From positions 1 to 64,000 of the forward strand of contig CAJULP010000047.1 of NCBI GenBank assembly GCA_910587295.1: DNA of 64,000 nt, in the 5' to 3' direction. Under the pieces are notes generated by a model. The model was not told where the DNA came from and ran no database searches. It was given only the letters and a program-made list of their open reading frames with translations. This stretch comes from an uncultured Lachnospiraceae bacterium (GTDB taxonomy: Bacteria; Bacillota; Clostridia; Lachnospirales; Lachnospiraceae). Of this stretch, positions 16,772 to 26,453 are shown one piece after another. The first letter of the stretch is position 1, and every line of letters starts with the position of its first letter. The translations under genes and the position numbers were made by a program.

Positions 16772-16799
16772 TTTACAAACGATTGCAAAGAGCTATACT
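16772..16799 (+). promoter_or_regulatory. Vegetative promoter of feoAB
   Basis: TTTACA (16772-16777) and TATACT (16794-16799) are 16 bp apart, giving a leader of about 58 nt before feoA. No clear Fur box was recognised. Confidence 0.55.
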
Positions 16800-16863
16800 T
16801 TGTGATTTAATGGTATCGGAGAAATTACCCAAAATGATCTTCTTCACAAAAGAGGTGGAAGTA

Positions 16864-17088
16864 ATGTCATTATTTGAGAGTGAAACAGGGAAAAATTATG
16901 AAATACAGGGCTTATATGTGGAAGAAGGAATTACCCGCAGGCTCCAGGCCCTTGGGTTAAACGACGGAACAGTGGTCACGGTGCTTAACCGCAAAAAGAA
17001 CGGGGCGCTGATCATCCGTGTGCGCGGAACCCGCCTTGCCATCGGCAGACATATCAGCCAGGGCATTGAAGTGAGAGAAACACGGTAA
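16864..17088 (+). CDS. feoA: Ferrous iron transport protein FeoA
   Basis: A 74-residue SH3-like FeoA domain (GLYVEEGITRRLQALGL near residue 16, VTVLNRKKNGALIIRVRG near 42, RLAIGRHISQGI near 56). FeoA is a cytoplasmic partner that modulates FeoB. The ATG at 16864 follows GAGGTGG and is preferred to the upstream frame extension. feoB starts 15 bp later, so the two form an operon. Confidence 0.93.
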   Translation: MSLFESETGKNYEIQGLYVEEGITRRLQALGLNDGTVVTVLNRKKNGALIIRVRGTRLAIGRHISQGIEVRETR

Positions 17089-17103
17089 AAATGGAGGCAG
17101 ATT

Positions 17104-19104
17104 ATGAAAAACGACCAGAGAGTACATGTTGCTTTTGTGGGAAATCCTAACTGCGGGAAGACAACGCTGTTTAACGCAATAACCGGATCGAAATTAAAGG
17201 TTGCCAACTGGCCCGGGGTAACGGTGGAGCGGATGGAAGGGGAGGCGGAATATGAAGACGTTCCCTTGTCGTTGATCGACACGCCGGGGATCTATTCCCT
17301 GACCTGCTATACCATAGAAGAAAAGGTGACCAGAAGCTGTGTGATGGACGATGATATTGAGGTGATCGTCAATGTGGTGGATGCTTCTTCATTAGAGCGG
17401 AACCTGTATCTTACCTTACAGCTTTTGGAACTAGGGAAGCCGGTGGTGTTAGCGCTTAACATGATGGATGTGGTGGAAGAGAGAGGAATGGAAATCGACC
17501 TTCACCGGCTGCCGGAACTTTTAGGGGATATCCCGGTAGTTCCGGTCTCCGCGGCGAAGCGCAAAGGGCTTGACATCCTGCTCCATGCGGTGATCCATCA
17601 TTACGAGGAAGGGTCAAAGGGAGACATCCTGCACTATAGCGACATGATAGAGGAGAAGATTGACAAGCTTTCCGTTATCATGCAGGCTCATTATCCGACG
17701 CATTCTTCAGTCAGATGGCATGCCATCAAGCTTCTTGAAGATGATGAGGATGTTAAAACGGAACATCCCCTGCAGGTTACGAACATTGTGGACCGCAGCT
17801 ACGAGAAGGAGATCATCCAGTTTAAATATAGTTTTATTGAACATATAATAAAAGAAGTGATGTTTTACCGGAAGAAGAAAAAAGACAGCACGGAGCGGAT
17901 CGATCAGGTATTGACTCATCCGTTCTGGGGAGTTCCGGTATTCTTATGCATCATGGCAGTGGTTTTTTTCCTGACATTTACAATTGGAGACTGGCTTAAG
18001 GGATATTTTGAGTCTTTCCTCGAACTTTTTTCAGGAGGGGTAAGCGAACTTCTTACGGGCATCCATGCCGCATCCTGGCTCAAGTCCCTTATCGTGGATG
18101 GCATCATTGCAGGGGTAGGCGGTATCCTGACCTTCATCCCCAATATTGCAATCCTGTTTCTTGCCCTTGCCATCTTGGAAGACAGCGGCTATATGTCAAG
18201 GGTTGCCTACGTGATGGATGGGATCATGGGAAAAGCAGGACTTTCCGGGAAGGCGTTTTTGCCTATGGTCTTAGGATTTGGCTGTACGGTTCCCGCGATC
18301 ATGGCATCGAGAGCCTTAGAGACAGAAAAGGACAGGCGGCGTACGATGATCATCACTCCTTTTATGTCCTGTTCCGCAAGGCTTCCTGTGTATGTGCTTT
18401 TTTCGGGAATGTTTTTTGGACAGTTTGCCCATGTGGCGGCTTTTTCCATGTACGTGATCGGGATGGTGCTTGCCATCGTCATCGCCAGAGTGCTTCATGC
18501 GTTTGAAAAAGGAACGGCCAACGACAATCTTTTGATCGAGCTGCCGGAGTACAAAAGACCGAACGGGCGGACGATACGGATCTATGTATGGAATAAGTTG
18601 AAAGATTATCTTTCCAAGGCTGGCACTACCATTTTTATTGCCTCGATCATCATCTGGCTTGTCCTTAATTTCGGGATGTCGGGAATGGTCTTAACCCCTG
18701 CAGACAGCTTTGGGGCCATGGTGGGAAGATGGTTAGAGCCTATCATGCGGCCGGCAGGACTTGGTATGTGGCAGATCATTGTTTCTCTCATTGCCGGCAT
18801 ATCCGCAAAGGAAGTGGTGGTATCCAGTTTTTCCGTACTTTTTGGCGTGGGGAATGCGCAAGGGGCAGCCGGTATGGAAACGGTGGTTGAAAACTTGAAA
18901 AGCATTGACCCGTCCTTTGGACCGTTAAATGCGTATTGTATGATGATCTTTGTGCTTTTGTATGTTCCCTGTGCGGCGGCCATAGCCACCATACGCAAAG
19001 AAAGCGGGGATACCGGATTTACCTTAAAGCTTGCTCTTTTCCAGATTGTTTTCGCATGGCTTATGGCAACGCTGGTATTTCAGATTGGAAGCCTTATTGG
19101 TTGA
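17104..19104 (+). CDS. feoB: Ferrous iron transporter FeoB
   Basis: A 666-residue inner-membrane Fe(II) transporter. The N-terminal G domain has G1 GNPNCGKTTLFNAITG (residue 11), G3 DTPGIYSL (about 58) and G4 NMMD (about 120). Membrane segments start near residue 283 and include the Gate motif region FGCTVPAIMASRAL with the conserved Cys, and a second Gate copy (LLYVPCAAAIATIRKE) near the C-terminus. It imports ferrous iron in anaerobes. An iron-dependent hydrogenase follows 56 bp downstream. Confidence 0.96.
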   Translation: MKNDQRVHVAFVGNPNCGKTTLFNAITGSKLKVANWPGVTVERMEGEAEYEDVPLSLIDTPGIYSLTCYTIEEKVTRSCVMDDDIEVIVNVVDASSLERNLYLTLQLLELGKPVVLALNMMDVVEERGMEIDLHRLPELLGDIPVVPVSAAKRKGLDILLHAVIHHYEEGSKGDILHYSDMIEEKIDKLSVIMQAHYPTHSSVRWHAIKLLEDDEDVKTEHPLQVTNIVDRSYEKEIIQFKYSFIEHIIKEVMFYRKKKKDSTERIDQVLTHPFWGVPVFLCIMAVVFFLTFTIGDWLKGYFESFLELFSGGVSELLTGIHAASWLKSLIVDGIIAGVGGILTFIPNIAILFLALAILEDSGYMSRVAYVMDGIMGKAGLSGKAFLPMVLGFGCTVPAIMASRALETEKDRRRTMIITPFMSCSARLPVYVLFSGMFFGQFAHVAAFSMYVIGMVLAIVIARVLHAFEKGTANDNLLIELPEYKRPNGRTIRIYVWNKLKDYLSKAGTTIFIASIIIWLVLNFGMSGMVLTPADSFGAMVGRWLEPIMRPAGLGMWQIIVSLIAGISAKEVVVSSFSVLFGVGNAQGAAGMETVVENLKSIDPSFGPLNAYCMMIFVLLYVPCAAAIATIRKESGDTGFTLKLALFQIVFAWLMATLVFQIGSLIG

Positions 19105-19160
19105 CTTCCTATGTGGTTTGTGTAAAAATAGATGTAATAACTGATACGGAAAGGAACGCA

Positions 19161-20654
19161 ATGAGAGGAATAAACACGCAGGTACGTAAAAACAGAAGAC
19201 GGATCTTTAAGGAAGTGGCAAACCTTGCCTATCATTCCCAGAATCTGAAGGATGATGTGGAAGCGCTTCCTTATAAAATAGTGGATTATGATGAGTCTGA
19301 ATATGACAGTATTTACCGGGAAAGAGCCATTGTGCGCGAACAGATCCGGCTTGCCATGGGGCTTTCCCTGCGGCCGGAAAACATGCCGGTCCATGTGACC
19401 CAGGGCCTGGAAGAAAGCAACATCGACGAAAAGTATTACGAACCGCCGCTGATGCAGGTGATTCCTTCGGCATGTAATGCCTGCCCGGAAAATAAGTATG
19501 AGGTGACGGATAAATGTATGGGCTGTGTGGCCCACCCCTGCAGGGAAGTCTGCCCGAAAGGTGCAATTTCTATGAAAAGCGGGCACTCCGTCATTGATCA
19601 GGATAAATGTATCAAATGCGGGAAATGCAAATCTATCTGCCCTTATGACGCCATATCCCATCAGATCCGCCCCTGCCTTGCCCATTGTGGCGTAAATGCC
19701 ATTAAAAGCGATAAGAAAGGGCGTGCTTATATTGATACGGATCTGTGCGTGTCCTGCGGACAGTGCATGGTAAGCTGCCCCTTTGGCGCCATTGCGGATA
19801 AATCCCAGATCTTCCAGCTGATCCGTGCCATGCAGTCCGGCCGGAAGATCATAGCCCAGGTTGCACCTGCCTTTGTAGGACAGTTTGGCAAAGAGGCCAC
19901 TCCGGATAAGATAAAGGAAGCGCTTAAAGAGCTTGGCTTTTATGATGTTTATGAGACAGCTATTGGTGCGGACATGGGGGCAATGGTGGAAGCGGAGCAT
20001 TATGTCAAGGAAGTCGCTGCCGGAAAACTGCCGTTTCTTTTGACCTCGTGCTGTCCATCATGGTCTATGCTGGCGAAGAAGTTTTTTCCGGAGACCATTG
20101 ATAAGATTTCCAACGCCCTAACCCCGATGGTGGCAACGGCACGGAAGATCAAAGAAGACCATCCGGATGCCAGCGTGGTGTTTATCGGGCCCTGCGCATC
20201 CAAAAAACTGGAAGCCTCCAGAAGGACGGTCCGCTCCGATGTGGATTTTGTGATCACCTTTGAGGAATTAGCGGGAATGTTTGAGGCAAGAGGACTTTTG
20301 CCGGAAGAGGTGGAGGCTCATGATAAGTTAAATGACGCAACCGGAGCCGGAAGAGGCTATGGCGTGGCCGGCGGTGTGGCAAGCGCCATTGAGGAATGTA
20401 TTTTAGAATACTATCCTGACGTGGATGTGAATATTGAACATGCGGAAAGCCTGACGGAATGCAAGAAGATCTTGATGCTTGCAAAAGCCGGAAAAAAGAA
20501 CGGCTGCCTGATCGAAGGAATGGCATGCCCGGGAGGCTGTGTGGCAGGTGCCGGAACCAATATCGCAATCCCTCAGGCAATGAAAGAAGTTGCCGGGTTT
20601 AAGGCATCAGCCGATAAAAAGATACCGGAGATGGAGGAAAAAGATGAAGATTAG
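19161..20654 (+). CDS. Monomeric [FeFe] hydrogenase with ferredoxin domains
   Basis: A 497-residue protein. N-terminal to the catalytic domain are Cys-rich ferredoxin motifs CMGCVAHPCREVCP, CIKCGKCKSICP and CVSCGQCMVSCP (about residues 117-210). The H-cluster domain carries TSCCPSW (P1), GPCASKK (P2) and EGMACPGGCVAGAG (P3). P2 begins GPC instead of the MPC of bidirectional group A enzymes, which fits the less characterised group B or a sensory type. It would couple ferredoxin to H2 or sense H2. The ATG at 19161 follows GGAAAGGA. The last 11 bases overlap gltX. Confidence 0.88.
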   Translation: MRGINTQVRKNRRRIFKEVANLAYHSQNLKDDVEALPYKIVDYDESEYDSIYRERAIVREQIRLAMGLSLRPENMPVHVTQGLEESNIDEKYYEPPLMQVIPSACNACPENKYEVTDKCMGCVAHPCREVCPKGAISMKSGHSVIDQDKCIKCGKCKSICPYDAISHQIRPCLAHCGVNAIKSDKKGRAYIDTDLCVSCGQCMVSCPFGAIADKSQIFQLIRAMQSGRKIIAQVAPAFVGQFGKEATPDKIKEALKELGFYDVYETAIGADMGAMVEAEHYVKEVAAGKLPFLLTSCCPSWSMLAKKFFPETIDKISNALTPMVATARKIKEDHPDASVVFIGPCASKKLEASRRTVRSDVDFVITFEELAGMFEARGLLPEEVEAHDKLNDATGAGRGYGVAGGVASAIEECILEYYPDVDVNIEHAESLTECKKILMLAKAGKKNGCLIEGMACPGGCVAGAGTNIAIPQAMKEVAGFKASADKKIPEMEEKDED

Positions 20655-22101
20655 GACAAGGTTTGCACCCAGCCCTACGGGGAGGATGCATGTGGGGAAT
20701 TTAAGGACGGCTCTTTATGCTTACCTGATCGCCAAACATGAAGGGGGCGACTTTATTTTAAGGATAGAGGATACTGACCAGGAGCGGTTTGTGGAAGGGG
20801 CGGTTGACATTATATACAGGACTCTTGCAAAAACTGGCTTAATCCATGACGAAGGGCCGGATAAGGATGGCGGCGTGGGCCCATATGTACAGTCAGAGCG
20901 CCAGAAGCAGGGCATTTATTTGAAATATGCCAAACAGTTGGTGGAAAGCGGGAAGGCTTATTATTGTTTTTGTGACAAAGAGCGTCTTGCCAACTTAAAG
21001 ACCCAGATTGTGGAGGGAAAGGAGATCACGGTTTATGACAAGCACTGCCTTTCTTTATCCAAAGAAGAAGTGGAAGAAAAGTTAAAAGCAGGGGTGCCTT
21101 ATGTGATCAGGCAGAATAACCCCACAGAAGGCACCACGACTTTTCATGATGAGATTTATGGGGATATCACGGTAGATAATTCGGAGCTTGACGATATGAT
21201 TCTGATCAAATCAGACGGCTTCCCCACCTATAATTTTGCAAATGTGGTGGACGACCATCTGATGGGAATTACCCATGTGGTAAGGGGAAATGAATACCTT
21301 TCCTCTTCTCCTAAATATAACCGGCTCTATGAGGCTTTCGGCTGGGAGGTACCGGTCTATGTGCATTGTCCTTTGATCACGGACGAGGAGCACCATAAGT
21401 TGAGTAAACGCTGTGGCCATTCTTCCTATGAAGATTTGATCGAGCAGGGCTTTTTAACGGAAGCGGTGATCAATTTTGTGGCACTGCTTGGATGGAGCCC
21501 CACGGACAGCAACGAAGAGATCTTTTCCCTTAATGAGCTTGCCGGCATATTTGATTACCATCATATGTCAAAATCCCCTGCGGTGTTTGATTACACAAAG
21601 CTGAAATGGATGAACGGGGAATATATGAAGGCCATGGATGAGGAAGCGTTTTATAAGATGGCCCTTCCTTATATCAGGCAGGCAGTTTCAAAGGATATGG
21701 ATACTGTCAAGCTTGCCGCCATGGTTAAGACCAGGATTGAAATCCTGCCGGATATCCCGGGGCTTTTAGATTTTTTGCAGGAGCTTCCGGAATATGATAC
21801 GGCGATGTATGAACATAAAAAAATGAAGACCACAAAAGAATCTTCCCTGGAAGTTTTAAAAGAACTCCTTCCCGTCTTAGAACGGCAGGAGGATTATGGG
21901 AATGATGCCCTTTACCAGTTATTGATTGATTTTGTGGCAAAGAAGGGATGTAAAAACGGTTATGTGCTTTGGCCGGTGAGGACCGCGGTGTCAGGAAAGC
22001 AGATGACGCCTGCCGGGGCCACCGAGATCATGGAGCTTCTCGGCAAGGAAGAATCCATAAGCAGAATCAGGAAAGGTATCATGCTTCTTGAGAGAGCCTA
22101 G
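20644..22101 (+). CDS. gltX: Glutamyl-tRNA synthetase
   Basis: A 485-residue class I synthetase charging tRNA-Glu. The HIGH-type motif is in APSPTGRMHVGNLRTALY near residue 7, and the KMSKR-type motif in HKLSKRCGH near residue 243. The length is standard for a bacterial GluRS. The ATG at 20644 lies within the end of the hydrogenase gene (11-bp overlap), with GGAGATGGAGG-like purines just upstream, so translation is probably coupled. Confidence 0.95.
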   Translation: MKIRTRFAPSPTGRMHVGNLRTALYAYLIAKHEGGDFILRIEDTDQERFVEGAVDIIYRTLAKTGLIHDEGPDKDGGVGPYVQSERQKQGIYLKYAKQLVESGKAYYCFCDKERLANLKTQIVEGKEITVYDKHCLSLSKEEVEEKLKAGVPYVIRQNNPTEGTTTFHDEIYGDITVDNSELDDMILIKSDGFPTYNFANVVDDHLMGITHVVRGNEYLSSSPKYNRLYEAFGWEVPVYVHCPLITDEEHHKLSKRCGHSSYEDLIEQGFLTEAVINFVALLGWSPTDSNEEIFSLNELAGIFDYHHMSKSPAVFDYTKLKWMNGEYMKAMDEEAFYKMALPYIRQAVSKDMDTVKLAAMVKTRIEILPDIPGLLDFLQELPEYDTAMYEHKKMKTTKESSLEVLKELLPVLERQEDYGNDALYQLLIDFVAKKGCKNGYVLWPVRTAVSGKQMTPAGATEIMELLGKEESISRIRKGIMLLERA

Positions 22102-23968
22102 CAGCCAGCAGTTAAACGCATTAAAACATCTGTCGGGTCCGGCTGAGATCATCGCCGGACCAGGCAGTGGAAAAACATTCACGATCATAAAAAGACTTCT
22201 TTATCTTATTCGTCAATGTCAGATTGATCCTGACAAAATCCTTGTGATTACATATACCAGAGCGGCAGCAAAGGAAATGGAAGAACGTTTCCGGACGTCT
22301 GTTGCAGAGCTTTATGAAAATTCCGAAGGAACCGGCCATAGAAATGCCCAAAAGGTCCACTTTGGAACTTTTCACAGTATCTGCTGGCAGATATTGCGCC
22401 AATCCAGTGGAAATGATTATTCTCTGATCGGGGAATCCCAGAAAAGAGAGCTGATCGGACACCTGTTAAAAAATATGGGATTGGGGGAAGAAATTGCCTA
22501 TGACCTGGTCTCTGATATTGTAAACGAGATCAGCCGCGGAAAAAATTTTTCAGGACTGGATGAAGGGGATCTAAGCAATGGAAATGACGGGCTTAAAAAG
22601 GTGGGAACACTGTCCTTTGAGGCGTATCGGAATATCAAAGATGGATATGAGCGCTATCTGAAAGATCAGAAGATGCTGGACTTTGATGATATGATCGTGG
22701 AATGTCTGAAACTTTTTCAAACGCAGCCTGCAGTCTTACAAAAATACCAGATGCAGTTTGCCTATATTCTTGCCGATGAGTTTCAGGATATCAATTTACC
22801 ACAGTACCAGTTGTTAAAGCTTCTAGCCGTACCGCAGAATAATCTGTTTGTAGTAGGTGATGACGATCAGGCTATTTATGGTTTCCGGGGGGCTTCGCCT
22901 GGAATCATGAAACAGTTTCTTGCGGATTTTCCAAATGCAAGAAAGCTTATGCTGACAGAAAATTACCGGAGTGGAAAGGAAATCGTATCTCTTGCCAAAA
23001 AAGTGATCAGCCAAAACCAAAACCGGTTTGAAAAAGAATTTTATCCGATGCAGCAAGGAGGGTGTATTCATGTTTGCGGCTTTGAAAGCAGAAAAGCAGA
23101 AGAAAATGCACTGGGAAAAGCATTGTGTGGGCTCGACCGGGAACACCTGAACCGGTCTGCCGTGATCTTTAGAACCAATATAGAACTTTTACAGTACCAG
23201 GGATTTTTCAAGAAAATGCAGATTCCTGTTTTCGGGAAAAAAGTTTCTGATAAGGACATTCTCAAAAGCTTTATCATGGAAGATATGACTGCCTTTTTAT
23301 CTTTTATCTATCTGGGGAATCGGCGCAGCCAGTTGATCCGGTTTATGAACAAGCCAAACCGTTTTTTTGTCAGGGAAGCGCTTACTACTGAAACAGTAAT
23401 GTGGACTCAATTCCAGCGTTATTACCAAAATAATCCGATATTATTAAAACAGGCGGAAGGCTTTTGGACCCAGCTCAAACTTGCAGGGAGGCTTTCTACG
23501 GATTTAGCCATTTCCCTGTTTCGAAATGCTTTGGGGTATGACCGGTACCTGGAAGAAAAAGCGCCGGATGCTGGGAGAGAAACGCTGTTTAAAAGCCAGG
23601 CTGACCGGATTCAGCGTTATCTTGGGGATTATATTCCGGGAACGGATTTAAAGCGCTATCTTGTTGAGAAGGAAAAGAAAAACCCGGTAAAAGAAGAAAC
23701 TGACGTAAGGGAAGGTCTGCGCCTGCTTACCATGCATGGCGCAAAGGGGCTTGAGTTTGACCGTGTATATTTGCCGGATGTAAATGAAGGTGTCATTCCC
23801 GGGAGAAGATGTGCGTCTCCAAAAGAGTTAGAGGAAGAAAGAAGGCTCCTGTATGTTGCCATCACAAGAGCCAAAAAGGAATTGCATATTTATTATACAA
23901 GGGAAAGGGGGCGTACCATTTCCAGATATTTGGAAGGACTTATTCCTCCTCATCCTCAACTTCCATAA
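22088..23968 (+). CDS. UvrD/PcrA-like superfamily 1 DNA helicase
   Basis: A 626-residue ATP-dependent helicase. Motif I is GPGSGKTFTIIKRL (residue 24), the Q motif SSQQLNAL precedes it, motif II is ADEFQDIN, motif III is VVGDDDQAIYGFRGA, motif V is TMHGAKGLEFDRVY and motif VI is RRLLYVAITRAKKEL. It is about 100 residues shorter than PcrA, lacking the C-terminal extension that contacts RNA polymerase. The TTG start at 22088 has AGGAAAGG upstream and overlaps the gltX end by 14 bp. The 3' end overlaps the convergent DUF1292 gene by 29 bp. Confidence 0.92.
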   Translation: MREPSSQQLNALKHLSGPAEIIAGPGSGKTFTIIKRLLYLIRQCQIDPDKILVITYTRAAAKEMEERFRTSVAELYENSEGTGHRNAQKVHFGTFHSICWQILRQSSGNDYSLIGESQKRELIGHLLKNMGLGEEIAYDLVSDIVNEISRGKNFSGLDEGDLSNGNDGLKKVGTLSFEAYRNIKDGYERYLKDQKMLDFDDMIVECLKLFQTQPAVLQKYQMQFAYILADEFQDINLPQYQLLKLLAVPQNNLFVVGDDDQAIYGFRGASPGIMKQFLADFPNARKLMLTENYRSGKEIVSLAKKVISQNQNRFEKEFYPMQQGGCIHVCGFESRKAEENALGKALCGLDREHLNRSAVIFRTNIELLQYQGFFKKMQIPVFGKKVSDKDILKSFIMEDMTAFLSFIYLGNRRSQLIRFMNKPNRFFVREALTTETVMWTQFQRYYQNNPILLKQAEGFWTQLKLAGRLSTDLAISLFRNALGYDRYLEEKAPDAGRETLFKSQADRIQRYLGDYIPGTDLKRYLVEKEKKNPVKEETDVREGLRLLTMHGAKGLEFDRVYLPDVNEGVIPGRRCASPKELEEERRLLYVAITRAKKELHIYYTRERGRTISRYLEGLIPPHPQLP

Positions 23969-24299
23969 GTTCATCAAATTCCACGCTGTCCAAATATTCG
24001 TCAAATGCGTCAGATACCATTTCGTATTCTTCATCATCCTCAATGTAAGTAAGGACAGGCTCTTCATTGGGGTCTGATTCATTCTCCGAATAGCGGTAAA
24101 ACCATACATTGCCGTCATGGTTTTCTCCATCTTCCTCTAAGGGGAGAAGGACAATATAATCTTGTTTGTTGGCGGTAAGGATTGTGACAACAGCGCAGGT
24201 TACGCTGGTTCCGTCCTCCAGCTCCAGTGTGACAGTCATTTCTTCATCGTCTTCTTCCGGATGTTGAAAGGTGTTTTGATCGGCAGCCTTTTTATTCAT
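23940..24299 (-). CDS. DUF1292 acidic protein
   Basis: A 119-residue protein extremely rich in Glu and Asp, with the DUF1292 core (VTLELEDGTSVTCAVVTIL, QDYIVLLPLEED, VWFYRYSE). The function is unknown. In many clostridia a DUF1292 gene lies near ruvX and alaS; here it stands alone, convergent with the helicase gene. Confidence 0.85.
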   Translation of the reverse strand: MNKKAADQNTFQHPEEDDEEMTVTLELEDGTSVTCAVVTILTANKQDYIVLLPLEEDGENHDGNVWFYRYSENESDPNEEPVLTYIEDDEEYEMVSDAFDEYLDSVEFDELMEVEDEEE

Positions 24300-24500
24300 A
24301 AGAATCCTCCATTTGGTGATTGGTTGACATGTTTCTTTTTCATTTTAACAGTTTATCAGTCTATATGCAATTTATTTGCAAATAAAATCTGACCTCAGTT
24401 GACAGGATCATGCCCATGACTGGCTTGTCCACTTAAGTTTCTTGTGGTAAAATGGAAACAACCGAAGACAGAATTGGACATGCATCATAAGGAGGTTAAT

Positions 24501-26453
24501 TTGAATAAAAATTGGGAAGTAAGCTATTTTAAGCCAGACGAACCGGGAGTGTTTCCTATTCAGGATGGAATACGATTAGCAGCGGAATGCCCCGGCAGTG
24601 ACAAAGAATGTGGTGTGGTATTGTTTGACAAGGAAGGCCGGCATACGAAAATCCCATTTTCAAAAGAAGGAAGGCAGGGAACCCTTTTTGGTATACAGAT
24701 CAAAGGGGATGGGGTCCTTACATGCAGATACCAATATTATATTGGTGAGAACAAAAAGACCGACAGCTATGCCGAAAGGATTACAGGGCTGGAAAAATGG
24801 GGCGCAGGCAAAAACAGAGAAAGAGTTGCCTGGGGCGGTTTTTTGTGGGAAAACTTTGACTGGGAGGACGATTTTCCGTTGCAAATCCCTTATGAGGACA
24901 GTATTTTATATGGGGTAAACGTGCGGGCGTTTACCATGCATAAAAGTTCCGGTGTCAAGAATCGGGGAACCTTTGAAGGACTTTGTGAAAAACTCCCGTA
25001 CTTAAAGGATCTGGGAATAACGACGGTTGTATTGATGCCCTGCTATGAGTATGAGGAATGTATGCGGGAGCCATTTGGAGCAGGGTATGCTTTGGGGATG
25101 CCGGATGATGACTTGGAAAAGGCAGCGAGGAATATACGCCTTAACTGCTGGGGATTTCAGGAAGGATACTATTTTTCGCCTAAAGCCTCTTACTGCGCAG
25201 GGAACTCCCCATCCTTATCTTTTAAGTCCATGGTAAAGGCCTTCCACCAAAACGGGATCGAAGTTATGATGCATTTTTATTTCCCGCCTCAGATAAAGCA
25301 GCTTTATATCTTAAAAGTAATCAAACATTGGGTAAAGGAATATCACATTGACGGCGTCAGATTAAGTGGATATCATATTCCTTTCCGGATGCTTTCTGAA
25401 GAAGCTTTTTTGGGCAGGACGAAAATCTGGTGTGATCATTTCCCGGAGGGGGAGGTAAATGCCGCTGACAAATGCTTTAGAAACTTTGCTCATGTGAACG
25501 GTAATTTTAAAAATGATATCCGGCGTTTCCTGAAAGGAGATGAAGGGATTATCAATGATGTTTTGACAGACCAGAGACGAAATCCGCCAGACTGCGGCGT
25601 AGTCAACTATCTGGCTGATTATGACGGATTTTCCCTGTATGACAGTGTTTCATATGACAGAAAACATAATGAAGAAAACGGAGAAGATAACCGGGACGGA
25701 ACGGATTACAACTATTCCTGGAACTGCGGGGTAGAAGGGGAAACAAAGAAAACTGCCGTTTTAGGGCTTAGGTCTATGCAGATGAAAAACGCCCTTTCTT
25801 TTCTTTTTCTGTCACAGGGAACCCCTTATCTATTTGGCGGGGATGAATTTGCCAATACAAGGAATGGGAACAATAACTGTTATTGCCAGGACAATGCAGC
25901 AGGATGGGTCAAATGGAAAAACACACGTTTTACAAATGAAATTTTGGAACATGCCCGTTTTCTGATCCACCTTCGCAAGGAGTATAAAATCCTCCACCGG
26001 CAGGAAGAATTTAAGGTGATGGATACCATATCCTGCGGATACCCTGATATATCTTATCACGGAACAGAGGCATGGAGGCCTGACTTTAGTTATGTAAGCC
26101 GGGTTGTGGGCGCTATGCTTTGCGGCCAGTATGAAGGCGATGAGCCGTTCTTTTATACTGCCTATAATATGCACTGGCAGGCGCACCAATTGGCATTGCC
26201 CAAGCTCCCGGCAGGGCAGGCATGGGTGAAAATTTCGGATACCGCGTTTCCTTACGAAGCGATGGAAAAAGAGAAACTGATAACGGTATCTAAGGGTGAC
26301 AAGGAACAAAGAACGGTGCTTTCTGAGGATACCGTTAAGATATCCGCAAGGAGTGTTTCTATCTATCAGTCAACCCCATTCCAGACAGGGAAGAAAAAGG
26401 GAAGGGGCGCTGATAAAAAAGCAAGAATAAAGAGCAGAGGTTCTGTTGGATGA
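24501..26453 (+). CDS. GlgX-like glycoside hydrolase family 13 protein, catalytically degenerate
   Basis: A 650-residue protein with clear debranching-enzyme similarity (FDWEDDFPLQIPYEDSILYG near residue 120, YNYSWNCGVEGETKKTAVL, LFLSQGTPYLFGGDEFANT). However, region I (D-x-x-x-N-H) reads VMMHFYFPP, the nucleophile Asp of region II is Ser (GVRLSGYHIP), and the HD of region IV is YD (VNYLADYDGF). It probably binds alpha-glucan without cleaving it. The TTG start at 24501 is chosen for AAGGAGG 5 bp upstream. It overlaps the DUF5662 start by 4 bp. Confidence 0.85.
   Translation: MNKNWEVSYFKPDEPGVFPIQDGIRLAAECPGSDKECGVVLFDKEGRHTKIPFSKEGRQGTLFGIQIKGDGVLTCRYQYYIGENKKTDSYAERITGLEKWGAGKNRERVAWGGFLWENFDWEDDFPLQIPYEDSILYGVNVRAFTMHKSSGVKNRGTFEGLCEKLPYLKDLGITTVVLMPCYEYEECMREPFGAGYALGMPDDDLEKAARNIRLNCWGFQEGYYFSPKASYCAGNSPSLSFKSMVKAFHQNGIEVMMHFYFPPQIKQLYILKVIKHWVKEYHIDGVRLSGYHIPFRMLSEEAFLGRTKIWCDHFPEGEVNAADKCFRNFAHVNGNFKNDIRRFLKGDEGIINDVLTDQRRNPPDCGVVNYLADYDGFSLYDSVSYDRKHNEENGEDNRDGTDYNYSWNCGVEGETKKTAVLGLRSMQMKNALSFLFLSQGTPYLFGGDEFANTRNGNNNCYCQDNAAGWVKWKNTRFTNEILEHARFLIHLRKEYKILHRQEEFKVMDTISCGYPDISYHGTEAWRPDFSYVSRVVGAMLCGQYEGDEPFFYTAYNMHWQAHQLALPKLPAGQAWVKISDTAFPYEAMEKEKLITVSKGDKEQRTVLSEDTVKISARSVSIYQSTPFQTGKKKGRGADKKARIKSRGSVG

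Noticed and set aside
16783..16863. N-terminal extension of FeoA
   Set aside because: The longer frame overlaps the promoter -10, and the ATG at 16864 has a good ribosome site and gives the normal FeoA length.
19080..20000. Minus-strand open frame of 306 codons
   Set aside because: Antisense to the [FeFe] hydrogenase with its clear cluster motifs; codon-structure shadow.
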